Shown here: positions 1-6,415 of the stretch, piece by piece
Layout: each line of letters opens with the position of its first letter
Position numbering within the stretch: the stretch's first letter is position 1
From: CAZNYN01 sp964577295
Lineage (GTDB): Bacteria; Synergistota; Synergistia; Synergistales; Synergistaceae
Length of the DNA: 15,049 bases
Assembly (NCBI GenBank): GCA_964577295.1
Contig: CAZNYN010000048.1
Span: 1-15,049 of the forward strand
Direction of reading: 5' to 3'
Notes under the pieces: generated by a model
Told to the model about the DNA's origin: nothing
The model's input: only the letters and a program-made list of their open reading frames with translations
Databases searched by the model: none
Program-made: the position numbers and the translations under genes

Positions 1-1
1 C

Positions 2-34
2 AATTGCTCAACAACTGCTCAACTATCGCTCAAC
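2..34. repeat. 11-bp tandem repeat array (left copy)
   Basis: Three consecutive 11-mers can be read on the plus strand: AATTGCTCAAC (2-12), AACTGCTCAAC (13-23) and TATCGCTCAAC (24-34). The last eight positions are nearly constant (YGCTCAAC) and the first three vary. The array may continue left of the window. It lies just downstream of the serine deaminase stop codon, so it would fall in the 3' end of that transcript. A related array lies at 14670-14724. Function is unknown. Confidence 0.75.
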
Positions 35-51
35 GCCCCTGCTTCTTTGTT

Positions 52-1623
52 TTATGCTTTTTCTTCGAGTTTCTTTCTTATTGCCAGCGACGTTTGGGTT
101 TTTCCCAGTCCTCCGAATGTGCAGCGGAGTTCTATCGGGAGTTTTTGGCCTATGTCGTACATTGCGGCTATTGTTTCGTCCAATGGGATTACTATGTCGT
201 AGCCTGCGAGTGCCATGTTTGCGGCGGATATGGCGTTTGTGCCTCCCATTACGTTTTTGCCGAGGCACGGGACTTCCACTCTGTTGGCTACCGGGTCACA
301 GGCTAAGCCTGTTATGCTTTGCAGTGCCATCGATGCTGCCGTGATGCACTCTTTCGGGCTTCCTCCCATAAGCTGTGCCGCTCCCGCCGCGGCCATGCCG
401 GATCCCGCTCCGCACTCTACCTGACAGCCCGCGACTTCCGCGGCGAATGTTGCGGAGTGGGCTATGAATATTCCTATGAGCCCTGCTGCGAGGAGTGCTT
501 TTGTTATGTCCTCATGAGTCATGTTCATCTGCCGCGCCGCTCCTATCACAGTGCCGGGCAGACAGCCGCAGGAGCCCGCCGTGGGTGCCGCTATTATTAC
601 TCCCATGGAGCTTTTTACTTCCATTACCGCTGTGATGCTTTTGATTACGCTGTTGATCATGGAACATGGGATGAGTTTTTTGTTTTCTTCGTCTATGAGG
701 TGGGACTGACGGCCCAGGATTCTGTCTTTGTACTCTGTGCCTTTGAGCCCTTCGTCTACGCAATGTTCCATTATGGCCGCTATTTCGGACATTTTGGCAA
801 ATACTTCTTCTTCGCTCATGTTTCCGCGCTTTGCCTCGTATAGAGCTGCCAACTGCCACATTTCGAGCCCGCTTTTTTCCGCATGGGAGATGAGTTCCGC
901 CGCGTTCAGGAACGGCACTGCGCACTCTCTTCTTGAGTGGGTGGGCAGAATTGGGGATATGATTGTCACTTCTGTGACGCATGGCGCAAAGCTCAGATCC
1001 GACATGGTTTTTTCGTCCGGGAAGGAGGAGAGTTTTACTTCCGCCAGGCTGGTATTTCCTTTTTTGTCGCAGAGGATGAATTCCGCGTCGGGGAAGAATG
1101 CTTTGGCAAAGTCGGATGAGGCGAGACCGTTCATTTTGGTTTCGTCGAGTTTGATGAGGACTTCGTAAAAATCGCCCGCGGCTGAGACTTTGAAGCCGTC
1201 GAACGAGATCATTTCTATCATGCCGCCCCCGACAGATATTGCCTCCCATTTGTGGGATCTGCCGTCCGAGGCGAATGCCTCTATTCTGTAGTGGTTGGGG
1301 TGCTCCGCTCCGTAGTCCAATATTCTGAAGTCTACGGCTATGCCCTTTTCTTCCGCTATTTTTATGTAGTCCATGCTTTTCGGGTCTGTTATTTCCATTC
1401 CCATTATTCCGCAGACAAAGCCCATGTCTGTGCCGTGTCCGTCGTGGGACTCGGCGAGAGAGCCGTTGACGTCAAAGTCTACTACGGCTTTTTTTACATC
1501 GCCGTTCAGTGACATTAGGACTATGGCGGCTATGCGCGAAGCTCCTGCTACATGAGAACTTGACGGCCCTCTCATTATGGGGCCCAAAACATCGTTGAAT
1601 ATGCTGGGCGGAAGCTTTTCCAT
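52..1623 (-). CDS. sdaA: L-serine ammonia-lyase, iron-sulfur-dependent, single-chain (beta-alpha fusion)
   Basis: This enzyme deaminates L-serine to pyruvate and ammonia in the cytoplasm, using a [4Fe-4S] cluster. The 523-residue chain begins with the beta domain: GP-x-M-x-GPSSSH at residues 14-24 is the family signature. The alpha domain follows, with TAGSCGCLPG around C352. Cys400, Cys442 and Cys453 are spaced 42 and 11 residues apart, which is the spacing I recall for the cluster ligands of the Legionella single-chain enzyme. The ATG at 1623 is chosen because AGGAGG (1631-1636) sits 7 nt upstream; an in-frame ATG at 1647 has no ribosome binding site. The gene is divergent from a FadR-type regulator and has a palindrome in its promoter region, suggesting inducer-responsive control, perhaps by serine or a related compound (inference). 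The protein looks complete. Such clusters are oxygen sensitive, consistent with an anaerobe. Confidence 0.95.
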   Translation of the reverse strand: MEKLPPSIFNDVLGPIMRGPSSSHVAGASRIAAIVLMSLNGDVKKAVVDFDVNGSLAESHDGHGTDMGFVCGIMGMEITDPKSMDYIKIAEEKGIAVDFRILDYGAEHPNHYRIEAFASDGRSHKWEAISVGGGMIEMISFDGFKVSAAGDFYEVLIKLDETKMNGLASSDFAKAFFPDAEFILCDKKGNTSLAEVKLSSFPDEKTMSDLSFAPCVTEVTIISPILPTHSRRECAVPFLNAAELISHAEKSGLEMWQLAALYEAKRGNMSEEEVFAKMSEIAAIMEHCVDEGLKGTEYKDRILGRQSHLIDEENKKLIPCSMINSVIKSITAVMEVKSSMGVIIAAPTAGSCGCLPGTVIGAARQMNMTHEDITKALLAAGLIGIFIAHSATFAAEVAGCQVECGAGSGMAAAGAAQLMGGSPKECITAASMALQSITGLACDPVANRVEVPCLGKNVMGGTNAISAANMALAGYDIVIPLDETIAAMYDIGQKLPIELRCTFGGLGKTQTSLAIRKKLEEKA

Positions 1624-1703
1624 GATAATTCCTCCTGTAGTCTGCATTTTTCATCCTTGTAGGCTGTCAGACTTTATATTTCAGACAGATTGGTAAAGAT
1701 GTC

Positions 1704-1727
1704 TACTTATCAGATATCTGATAAGTA
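1704..1727. promoter_or_regulatory. 24-bp perfect palindrome, probable operator
   Basis: The half-site TACTTATCAGAT is followed directly by its exact reverse complement, with no spacer. It begins immediately downstream of the -10 element of the minus-strand promoter for the serine deaminase gene, so a bound protein would cover the expected start point. The FadR-type regulator encoded next door is the natural candidate to bind it; this family binds dimeric palindromes beside its own gene. No T-run follows the palindrome and it is AT-rich, so it does not look like a terminator. The identity of the binding protein is inferred. Confidence 0.75.
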
Positions 1728-1728
1728 A

Positions 1729-1756
1729 ATTCTATTGTACGTAAGTAAAATGTCAA
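1729..1756 (-). promoter_or_regulatory. Sigma70-like promoter of the serine deaminase gene
   Basis: On the minus strand, TTGACA (1756-1751) is a perfect -35 and TAGAAT (1734-1729) a good -10, separated by 16 bp. The expected start point falls at the edge of the palindrome at 1704-1727, leaving a leader of about 100 nt before the ATG at 1623. The element interleaves with the opposite-strand promoter of the regulator. Confidence 0.7.
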
Positions 1757-1764
1757 GTTATAAT
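1735..1764 (+). promoter_or_regulatory. Sigma70-like promoter of the FadR-type regulator gene
   Basis: TTGTAC (1735-1740) and a consensus TATAAT (1759-1764) are separated by 18 bp, upstream of the regulator. The element shares nearly all its sequence with the divergent minus-strand promoter, so the two polymerases should exclude each other. The palindrome ends 7 bp before this -35, which would allow a bound regulator to affect this promoter too. Confidence 0.65.
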
Positions 1765-1823
1765 TAAACTGCTTCGAACCATTTGGAGCTCTCCTAAATT
1801 ATAAGCCGTTTGGGGTGGTGTAT

Positions 1824-2522
1824 TTGTCAGAGATAAAAAAAGATGGCACTCTTTCGCAGCTGGTTCTTGAAAATATTCAAAACTCCATAAGAGACGGTGA
1901 GTTCAGACCCGGCAGCACTCTTCCATCCGAACGGGAGATGTCGGAACGGTACAAGGTTGGCAAATCAAGCGTCAGAGAAGCTATAAAGATGCTGCAGGTC
2001 TTGGGAGTGGTCGAAGCCTCTCAGGGCAGGGGTACTTATCTCAGGGAGTCTCTGGGGCCTCAGATACTAAGGCCTTTGCTCTTTGATATGATGCTGCAGA
2101 GGACGAGCGCGGATGAGCTTTTCGAGTTCCGCGTAATATTTGATACTATGGCTCTTAAGCTGGGGGCTTCCAAGGCTTCCGAAAAGACAAAAGAGGCTCT
2201 GAAGAATAAATTTCTGGAGTTTAAGGCTCTTTCGGAGGCGCAGTTGGAGGCCGCGTACAAGGCGGATTTAGACTTTCACATGATAATTTTAAACAGCACG
2301 GAGAATCAGTTCCTTATAAAGATGGGGACTATGATTCTTGAGCTGTGTAATCCGTACCTCAAAAAGAGCAGCACTGTTTTTGATGCGGATGTTATTGCAA
2401 GTCACGAGAGGATTGTTCAGCTTTTCTGTTCGGGGGATGTCTCGGAGGCGGAAAATGCCGTGGAAGGCGCAACCGCTGTTTTCCGAAAGTCTTTGGACAC
2501 ATGTTTTAAATATAAAAATTAA
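1824..2522 (+). CDS. GntR-family transcriptional regulator, FadR subfamily
   Basis: A DNA-binding repressor or activator of about 232 residues. The N-terminal winged helix-turn-helix shows the GntR pattern (LPSEREMSERYKVGKSSVRE, then a wing ending QGRGTYL). The C-terminal part is an all-helical FCD ligand-binding domain: the metal-site pair D-x3-H occurs in ADLDFHMII and a second His in SHERIV. The usual last FCD histidine appears to be missing, where the chain reads AVEGATAVF, so metal binding or ligand type may differ from classical members. The start is uncertain. GTG at 1815 and GTG at 1818 lack a ribosome binding site, whereas TTG at 1824 follows the G-rich stretch GGGGTGG, so I favour TTG. 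The divergent serine deaminase and shared palindrome make that gene the likely target; the effector is unknown. Confidence 0.88.
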   Translation: MSEIKKDGTLSQLVLENIQNSIRDGEFRPGSTLPSEREMSERYKVGKSSVREAIKMLQVLGVVEASQGRGTYLRESLGPQILRPLLFDMMLQRTSADELFEFRVIFDTMALKLGASKASEKTKEALKNKFLEFKALSEAQLEAAYKADLDFHMIILNSTENQFLIKMGTMILELCNPYLKKSSTVFDADVIASHERIVQLFCSGDVSEAENAVEGATAVFRKSLDTCFKYKN

Positions 2523-2559
2523 TCAGCGTCTTATTCCTTCTTTTTATTTATGCTATAGC

Positions 2560-2593
2560 GATGATAGGCGGAGGTGATTCTTCGCCTATCATC
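2560..2593 (+). terminator. Hairpin between convergent genes, probable terminator
   Basis: An 11-bp perfect stem (GATGATAGGCG at 2560-2570, CGCCTATCATC at 2583-2593) encloses a 12-nt loop and is followed by a T-rich stretch containing TTTTT. It lies 37 nt after the regulator stop and just beyond the end of the minus-strand operon. It fits best as the regulator's terminator. It could also stop transcription from the other side, although the T-tract there is poor. Confidence 0.65.
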
Positions 2594-2605
2594 TTTATGA
2601 TGTTT

Positions 2606-2953
2606 TTATCTGCTTTTTAATGTCTCTAAATTGTGTTTATATTCCGGTATGGCTTCCCATTCCGGGCCTCCGAGCTCGCAGGGAAATTCTTCGCAGAATC
2701 CGCAGTGTGGTATGTTGTTTTCCATTGCACACTGTCTTATCCTGCACTCACAGCAAGAAAGGCTTTTGACTCCGGGTGCGAGGCATCCCGTGCATTTGAC
2801 TTTTGACGGGAGTATGAAGGGGTTTTCATCCTCGCTCTCAAGAGATGAGGCTATGCGAGCCAGAGCTTCCGTGTCGTTTGCCGCTGTGGCCTTGCGCGCT
2901 TCGCATGAGCCGCAGTCCATGCCGCAGCAGCCGATGTTGTCCGTCAGGCTCAA
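2606..2953 (-). CDS. DUF3795 family cysteine-rich protein
   Basis: A small protein of about 115 residues with a DUF3795-type cysteine pattern: IGCCGMDCGSC near the start, CTGC in the middle, then CCECRIRQC and HCGFCEEFPCE. The many paired cysteines suggest a zinc or iron-sulfur site; the family has no established function. The start is TTG at 2953, which overlaps the upstream gene's TGA (TTGA, 4 nt), with GGAG 8 nt upstream. A longer reading from 3007 would overlap the upstream gene by 58 nt and lacks support. It is the last gene of the minus-strand cluster and appears translationally coupled to the B3/B4 protein. Confidence 0.8.
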   Translation of the reverse strand: MSLTDNIGCCGMDCGSCEARKATAANDTEALARIASSLESEDENPFILPSKVKCTGCLAPGVKSLSCCECRIRQCAMENNIPHCGFCEEFPCELGGPEWEAIPEYKHNLETLKSR

Positions 2954-3651
2954 ATTTCGCACTCCGGTGTCTCTGCGTCGAGCACTCCCGATGTCAACGG
3001 TCTGCACCCTATGAGCTCAAGCTCGCGCGACAGTGCTTCAAGCCCTTCTTCCGTCGTGCGCCACTCTGTCTCAAAGGCGCAGTCAATGAGGAAGAGAGAT
3101 GTCTTTGTCTCTTCGGAGACGGAGGCCATCCTTGTGTCTCTGTAGTTCCACAGCCAGCAGCAAACTTTTTCGTCGTCGGCGTACACTATGTGCTTCGTCT
3201 CAACGTCTATAACTGAGTCTCCCGCTCCCAAGGGATAGAATTTTTCTCCCTCGCGCCCGTATCTGAGTGTCAGGTTTCCTTTGAGCTTTTCTGTGTCGTG
3301 AGCTCCCATGGGAAGAAGATTCACCGCAGATACGCAGTCGTAGCAGTCAACCACGTTTGATACGCTCCATATATCGCCTTTGAATATTCTGCGCAGCAGA
3401 GCCTCAAGCGAGCAGCGGTATTTGCTGGGCTTCACTCCCATTTTTGAATAGACTTCGCGCCACCTTGCGACATCCGGGTGGAGCATCATTGTGTCCGCAG
3501 ATATCCCAATGTCGGCAAGACGGGATATGAGCTGTTTTTTAAAATTGTTTATGAGCTCCGATTCGGGCTCGACACTTACCTCGGCTTTCAGCCACCCTAT
3601 ACGGGCTTTCGGAAAGTCGTCCAAAACCGCCTTATCAATAGAAATTTTCAT
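2950..3651 (-). CDS. B3/B4 tRNA-binding-domain protein (COG3382-like)
   Basis: The 233-residue soluble protein resembles the free-standing B3/B4 domain otherwise found in the beta chain of phenylalanyl-tRNA synthetase, where it edits mischarged tRNA. Typical stretches are W-x2-VYSKMGVKPSKYRCS (roughly residues 65-83), the SVSNVVDCYD-x-VSAVNLLPMGAHD region near 95-119, and YPLGAGDSVID. Whether stand-alone members edit tRNA or modify something else is not settled, so I give no specific activity. The ATG at 3651 has AAGGAG 7 nt upstream. It follows the prepilin-like gene after only 27 nt, so it probably belongs to the same transcript, and it overlaps the DUF3795 gene by 4 nt. The functional link to the flavin and pilin genes is unclear. 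Confidence 0.82.
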   Translation of the reverse strand: MKISIDKAVLDDFPKARIGWLKAEVSVEPESELINNFKKQLISRLADIGISADTMMLHPDVARWREVYSKMGVKPSKYRCSLEALLRRIFKGDIWSVSNVVDCYDCVSAVNLLPMGAHDTEKLKGNLTLRYGREGEKFYPLGAGDSVIDVETKHIVYADDEKVCCWLWNYRDTRMASVSEETKTSLFLIDCAFETEWRTTEEGLEALSRELELIGCRPLTSGVLDAETPECEI

Positions 3652-3678
3652 ATTGCCGCTCCTTTTGAATTATTTTCC

Positions 3679-4230
3679 CTAGAACATGTAGACAGGCATA
3701 TGCATTGTCTCTGATGACTTGCTTGCCCCCGATACATTGTCCGCCTTGTAATATTTGGCCTTATACTCTCCTTTGTCCGAAGTCGAGTTCCATAGGTTCA
3801 CTTTAGGCGCCATCTCTTCCAGCACTTTTTTCACGCTGTAAGGCAGTGTCGGATCGTTGTATTTGATAAATATTGCGCCGTTTTTAACGCTCCCGGAATC
3901 TCCCGAACGGACGACTATCTCATACTTATCATTTATGGGAGTATCTATATTTCCCGACAGAACCAATGATGCCTTTGTCGGGCGTTTGTCAGATGCGCTT
4001 CCGCTTCCCGATACGGGCCATTTGCCGTTTTGTGCATAGTAGAGGAGTACGGCGGATTTGAGCATTCTCATGTCCGAGATGATTTTAGCCGCCTGAGCTC
4101 TGTCTGTCGCTGCTCCCACGGAGAGGGTGAAGATGCCCGCCATTATTCCTATGATTATTATAACAATCAATATTTCAACAAGGGTGAAGGCTTTTGCACG
4201 ATTATTTATGTTTTTGACTTTGTTCTTCAT
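3679..4230 (-). CDS. Prepilin-like protein (type IV pilin/pseudopilin) with a C-terminal FMN-acceptor-like motif
   Basis: The 183-residue protein has a class III-type N-terminus: a short basic leader (MKNKVKNINNRAKA), a cleavage site A14|F15, FTLVE with Glu at mature position 5, then a hydrophobic helix to about residue 38. Prepilin peptidase should cut after Ala14; Ala is a less common but tolerated residue there. The rest resembles a small GspG/PilE-type globular domain. Near the C-terminus, DNVSGASKSS (164-173) matches the pattern recognised by ApbE FMN transferases, with Ser170 as the predicted acceptor. The ATG at 4230 is chosen because GGGAGG lies 7 nt upstream, and it overlaps the preceding gene's stop as ATGA. 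No other pilus or secretion genes are present in the window, so the assembly machine must be elsewhere. Its co-operonic ApbE makes a flavinylated pilin plausible but unproven. Confidence 0.85.
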   Translation of the reverse strand: MKNKVKNINNRAKAFTLVEILIVIIIIGIMAGIFTLSVGAATDRAQAAKIISDMRMLKSAVLLYYAQNGKWPVSGSGSASDKRPTKASLVLSGNIDTPINDKYEIVVRSGDSGSVKNGAIFIKYNDPTLPYSVKKVLEEMAPKVNLWNSTSDKGEYKAKYYKADNVSGASKSSETMHMPVYMF

Positions 4231-4730
4231 CTTCTCCCCTCCCAAAGAAATTTTATCCTGCCGCAGAGCAGCTCCGCCAAGTATCCCACTGCCCAGCCGG
4301 AAATCGTTCCCGCGGCAAGCAGGGGAAAAATATACCAGAGTACTCTAATATCACCTATTATATATGAAGCAACAGCAAGTTGTGCGATATTAAATGCCCA
4401 AGCACCTGCCACACTTATGCCTGATATTGAGAAGGAAGATTTAAAGTTATTATAGAGTAAAACCATGACAAGTACAGCGGAGATTCCGCCGGTAAAGCTG
4501 CATATAAATGTAAAGAAATTGGCGCTTATGAGCCAAGCAGTCACTACGCGGAGCAGTGTGACGGCAAAGCCCGCTTTTGCTCCGATCAGGATGATTGCGG
4601 CGAGGGCGAATACGTTTGCAGTGCCCAGCTTTATGCCGGGCAGAGGCATGGGCAGAGCCGATTCCAGCATGTTAAATACCAGAGCCATTGCGGCTAGGAA
4701 TGATACCAATATCATTTCGCGCAGCTTCAT
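4227..4730 (-). CDS. Gx transporter family / heptaprenyl diphosphate synthase component I-like membrane protein
   Basis: A 167-residue integral membrane protein with about five hydrophobic segments. Family marks are LPMPLPGIKLGTANVFALAA (about 26-45), SFTGGIS (78-84) and GAWAFNIAQL (109-118). The old family name comes from a heptaprenyl diphosphate synthase component; members are now often called Gx transporters and resemble small-solute uptake subunits. They commonly sit beside NusG-II and ApbE genes. A role in supplying a flavin precursor or quinone-related lipid to the ApbE system is inference. The ATG at 4730 overlaps the upstream TGA by one base (TGATG), and its own stop overlaps the prepilin-like start (ATGA), so translation is probably coupled throughout. 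Confidence 0.87.
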   Translation of the reverse strand: MKLREMILVSFLAAMALVFNMLESALPMPLPGIKLGTANVFALAAIILIGAKAGFAVTLLRVVTAWLISANFFTFICSFTGGISAVLVMVLLYNNFKSSFSISGISVAGAWAFNIAQLAVASYIIGDIRVLWYIFPLLAAGTISGWAVGYLAELLCGRIKFLWEGRR

Positions 4731-5098
4731 CAGTAGGATGCTCCGTCAACTTCGGAAGAGCCCGATATTCTTATGGAGAGGCGGTTTGGGAGGCAGATTA
4801 TGCTCTCTCCGCCGTGCGATATCGTCCCCATTTTCATGCAGTCTTCGTTTCGGCAGTCGGAGGAGGTTATGCTTATGCTTCCGTCTCTTACCGATATGAG
4901 GTTGAAGCCGTCGGCTTTTATTGGGATGTCATAGCTTTCGCCCTTTTTCAGCTCTATGGTGCGGACTATTCTGCCGTCCTGCATGATTTCGGCGTGCAGG
5001 TTTTTTTCCTCTGCGAATTTTCTTTGCAGGAAAAAAATTCCCGATAGTGCGAGAGATAGGAGGAATATTATAAAGATAGCCTTGTCCCCTTTTTTCAA
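4730..5098 (-). CDS. NusG domain II-containing membrane-anchored protein
   Basis: A 122-residue protein with one N-terminal membrane helix (about 7-24) and a small beta-rich extracytoplasmic NusG_II domain. Conserved features are Cys82 and Cys87 in SDCRNEDCMKMG, and a third Cys at 102 in the CLPN motif. It is not the transcription factor NusG; these anchored domains are found beside ApbE and Gx transporter genes and their exact job is unknown. The start is TTG at 5098 (TTGAAAAAA), overlapping the apbE stop by 4 nt (TTGA), with a GAGG ribosome binding site 7 nt upstream inside apbE. There is no nearby ATG alternative. The protein appears complete. Confidence 0.87.
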   Translation of the reverse strand: MKKGDKAIFIIFLLSLALSGIFFLQRKFAEEKNLHAEIMQDGRIVRTIELKKGESYDIPIKADGFNLISVRDGSISITSSDCRNEDCMKMGTISHGGESIICLPNRLSIRISGSSEVDGASY

Positions 5099-6180
5099 TT
5101 TGTTCCCTCTCCTATTATGTGCAGCTTCATGCTTTCGTCTCTTAGGGAAATGCGCGCCGAGATGTCTTTTGTGGCATAGATATTTTTATAGTCTTTTGAG
5201 ACGAATACCGCGCTCACTCTCTCGGACAAGACGAGCTCCGACGCTTTTTCAAGCCCCATTGCAAAGAGGCCCGTGCAGAACGTGTCCGCAAGAGCGGAAT
5301 TTTGTGATATTACCGTTACCGAAGCCAAATCCGACTCCGCCGGGTTTCCCGTCTTTGTGTCGAATATGTGGTGGTAGAGATGTCCGTCCTTCGTAAAGTT
5401 TCTTTCGTAAGGGCCCGATGTGACTACTGATGTGTCGGATGCCTCGACAATGGCGAAGTATTCTCCGCGCGGCTTTGCCGGGTGCTGGAGTCCGAGCTTC
5501 CAAGGCCGCTTCTTCGGCGACTCGCCTATTACGGACAAGTTGCCGCCCAAGTCTATGATTGCGGACTTTATGCCGCGCTCTTTGAGCATTTCCGAAAGCC
5601 TGTCGGCTATCCACCCTTTCGCCGCCGCGCCCATGTCGAGTTTTTGCCCCTCGCCCTTTATGATGAAGCCGTCTTTTACCGATATTTTTTTGTAATCCAC
5701 ATATTTGAGGGCATTTTTTATCTCGTCCGAGCGCGGCACTCTGGGGGAGTCCGTCCCAATGCCCCACAGCTTGACTATGGGCTCTATGGTCGGGTCGAAT
5801 GCTCCTTTCATCGCTTTTGCCTGACTTAGGGTGAAGGATGTTATCTCGGCGCACTCTTTTCCCACTTTTACTCTGTTTGATTGTGAGCTGTTGACTTTGG
5901 ATATTTCGGAAGAAGGGATGTTTACGGAAAACAGTCCCTCAAGCCTGTCTATCTCGTTCATTGCGTCCGTCAGAGCGGAATCGAGCTTTTTTTCGTCCCT
6001 TCCGTAAACGGTAAGGCGCACGACTGTGCCGAGCTTGTAGCTCTCTCTCTCAGCCTTGACAGGCTCGGAGTATTTTTCTCTCAGAGAAGGAACAAGCATC
6101 GCAAGGATGAGCAATGATGCGATGACAGCAGCATATATTTTTTTATTTCCTCCAAAAGAGAGAGACGCAAATGATGGCAA
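5095..6180 (-). CDS. apbE: FAD:protein FMN transferase, membrane-anchored
   Basis: ApbE cleaves FAD and attaches FMN through a phosphoester to Ser/Thr in target proteins outside the cytoplasm. The 361-residue chain has one N-terminal membrane segment (about 15-31) with no lipobox cysteine. Family motifs follow: FDPTIEP (128-134), LDMGAAAKGW (181-190), a GGN turn (212-214), SGPYERNF (255-262), HHIFDTKTGNP (270-280) and the metal-binding A-D-T-x2-T segment, D299 and T303. The start is TTG at 6180: GGAGG lies 8 nt upstream and no in-frame ATG fits. It leads a compact operon with NusG-II, Gx transporter and prepilin-like genes. No Rnf, Nqr or FMN_bind protein is visible in the window. The nearest apparent acceptor motif is in the prepilin-like protein of the same operon. 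Confidence 0.94.
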   Translation of the reverse strand: MPSFASLSFGGNKKIYAAVIASLLILAMLVPSLREKYSEPVKAERESYKLGTVVRLTVYGRDEKKLDSALTDAMNEIDRLEGLFSVNIPSSEISKVNSSQSNRVKVGKECAEITSFTLSQAKAMKGAFDPTIEPIVKLWGIGTDSPRVPRSDEIKNALKYVDYKKISVKDGFIIKGEGQKLDMGAAAKGWIADRLSEMLKERGIKSAIIDLGGNLSVIGESPKKRPWKLGLQHPAKPRGEYFAIVEASDTSVVTSGPYERNFTKDGHLYHHIFDTKTGNPAESDLASVTVISQNSALADTFCTGLFAMGLEKASELVLSERVSAVFVSKDYKNIYATKDISARISLRDESMKLHIIGEGTN

Positions 6181-6216
6181 TGAGATTACCTCCGTGTTTT
6201 AAAAATAGCTTGAATA

Positions 6217-6245
6217 AGTATAATACATGGGATGTATTTTAGTTA
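6217..6245 (-). promoter_or_regulatory. Putative promoter and inverted repeat upstream of apbE
   Basis: On the minus strand, TATACT (6222-6217) can serve as a -10, with only a weak -35 (TAACTA) 17 bp upstream. The inverted repeat AATACAT-GGG-ATGTATT (6222-6238) abuts this -10 and could be an operator. The motif pairing is plausible rather than strong. It lies in the 235-bp divergent gap shared with cobS. Confidence 0.35.
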
Positions 6246-6312
6246 TGAGCAAAAAGAGCTCTTTCGGCGGGAATGTTCGGTGCGGAGCAATCTTTCGTTG
6301 ATTCAGCCCTTT

Positions 6313-6341
6313 TTGTCCGCACAAATAAATATGACAATGAT
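6313..6341 (+). promoter_or_regulatory. Weak putative promoter upstream of cobS
   Basis: TTGTCC (6313-6318) and AATGAT (6336-6341) are 17 bp apart, each matching 4 of 6 consensus bases. A better -10 (TATAAT at 6343-6348) has no suitably spaced -35. No cobalamin riboswitch core is recognisable between here and the gene. Confidence 0.3.
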
Positions 6342-6415
6342 ATATAATAAAAACTCGGCACTGCGGTGCAAAAACGCATATAAAAGCTTTACTCATAAAG
6401 AAAGGACATGTTGAT

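Noticed and set aside
1624..1647. Upstream ATG at 1647 as start of the serine deaminase.
   Set aside because: The AGGAGG at 1631-1636 lies downstream of it and fits the ATG at 1623 with 7-nt spacing.
4730..4750. C-terminal DGAS of the NusG-II protein as a second FMN-acceptor site.
   Set aside because: The position before G-A is Asp instead of Ser/Thr and the upstream Asp is missing, so it does not fit the acceptor pattern.
6181..6415. Possible cobalamin riboswitch before cobS (G-rich stretch and a GGCACTGCGG segment).
   Set aside because: The conserved B12 box and the GCCACTG core with its neighbours are not present in a consistent order; the resemblance is slight.
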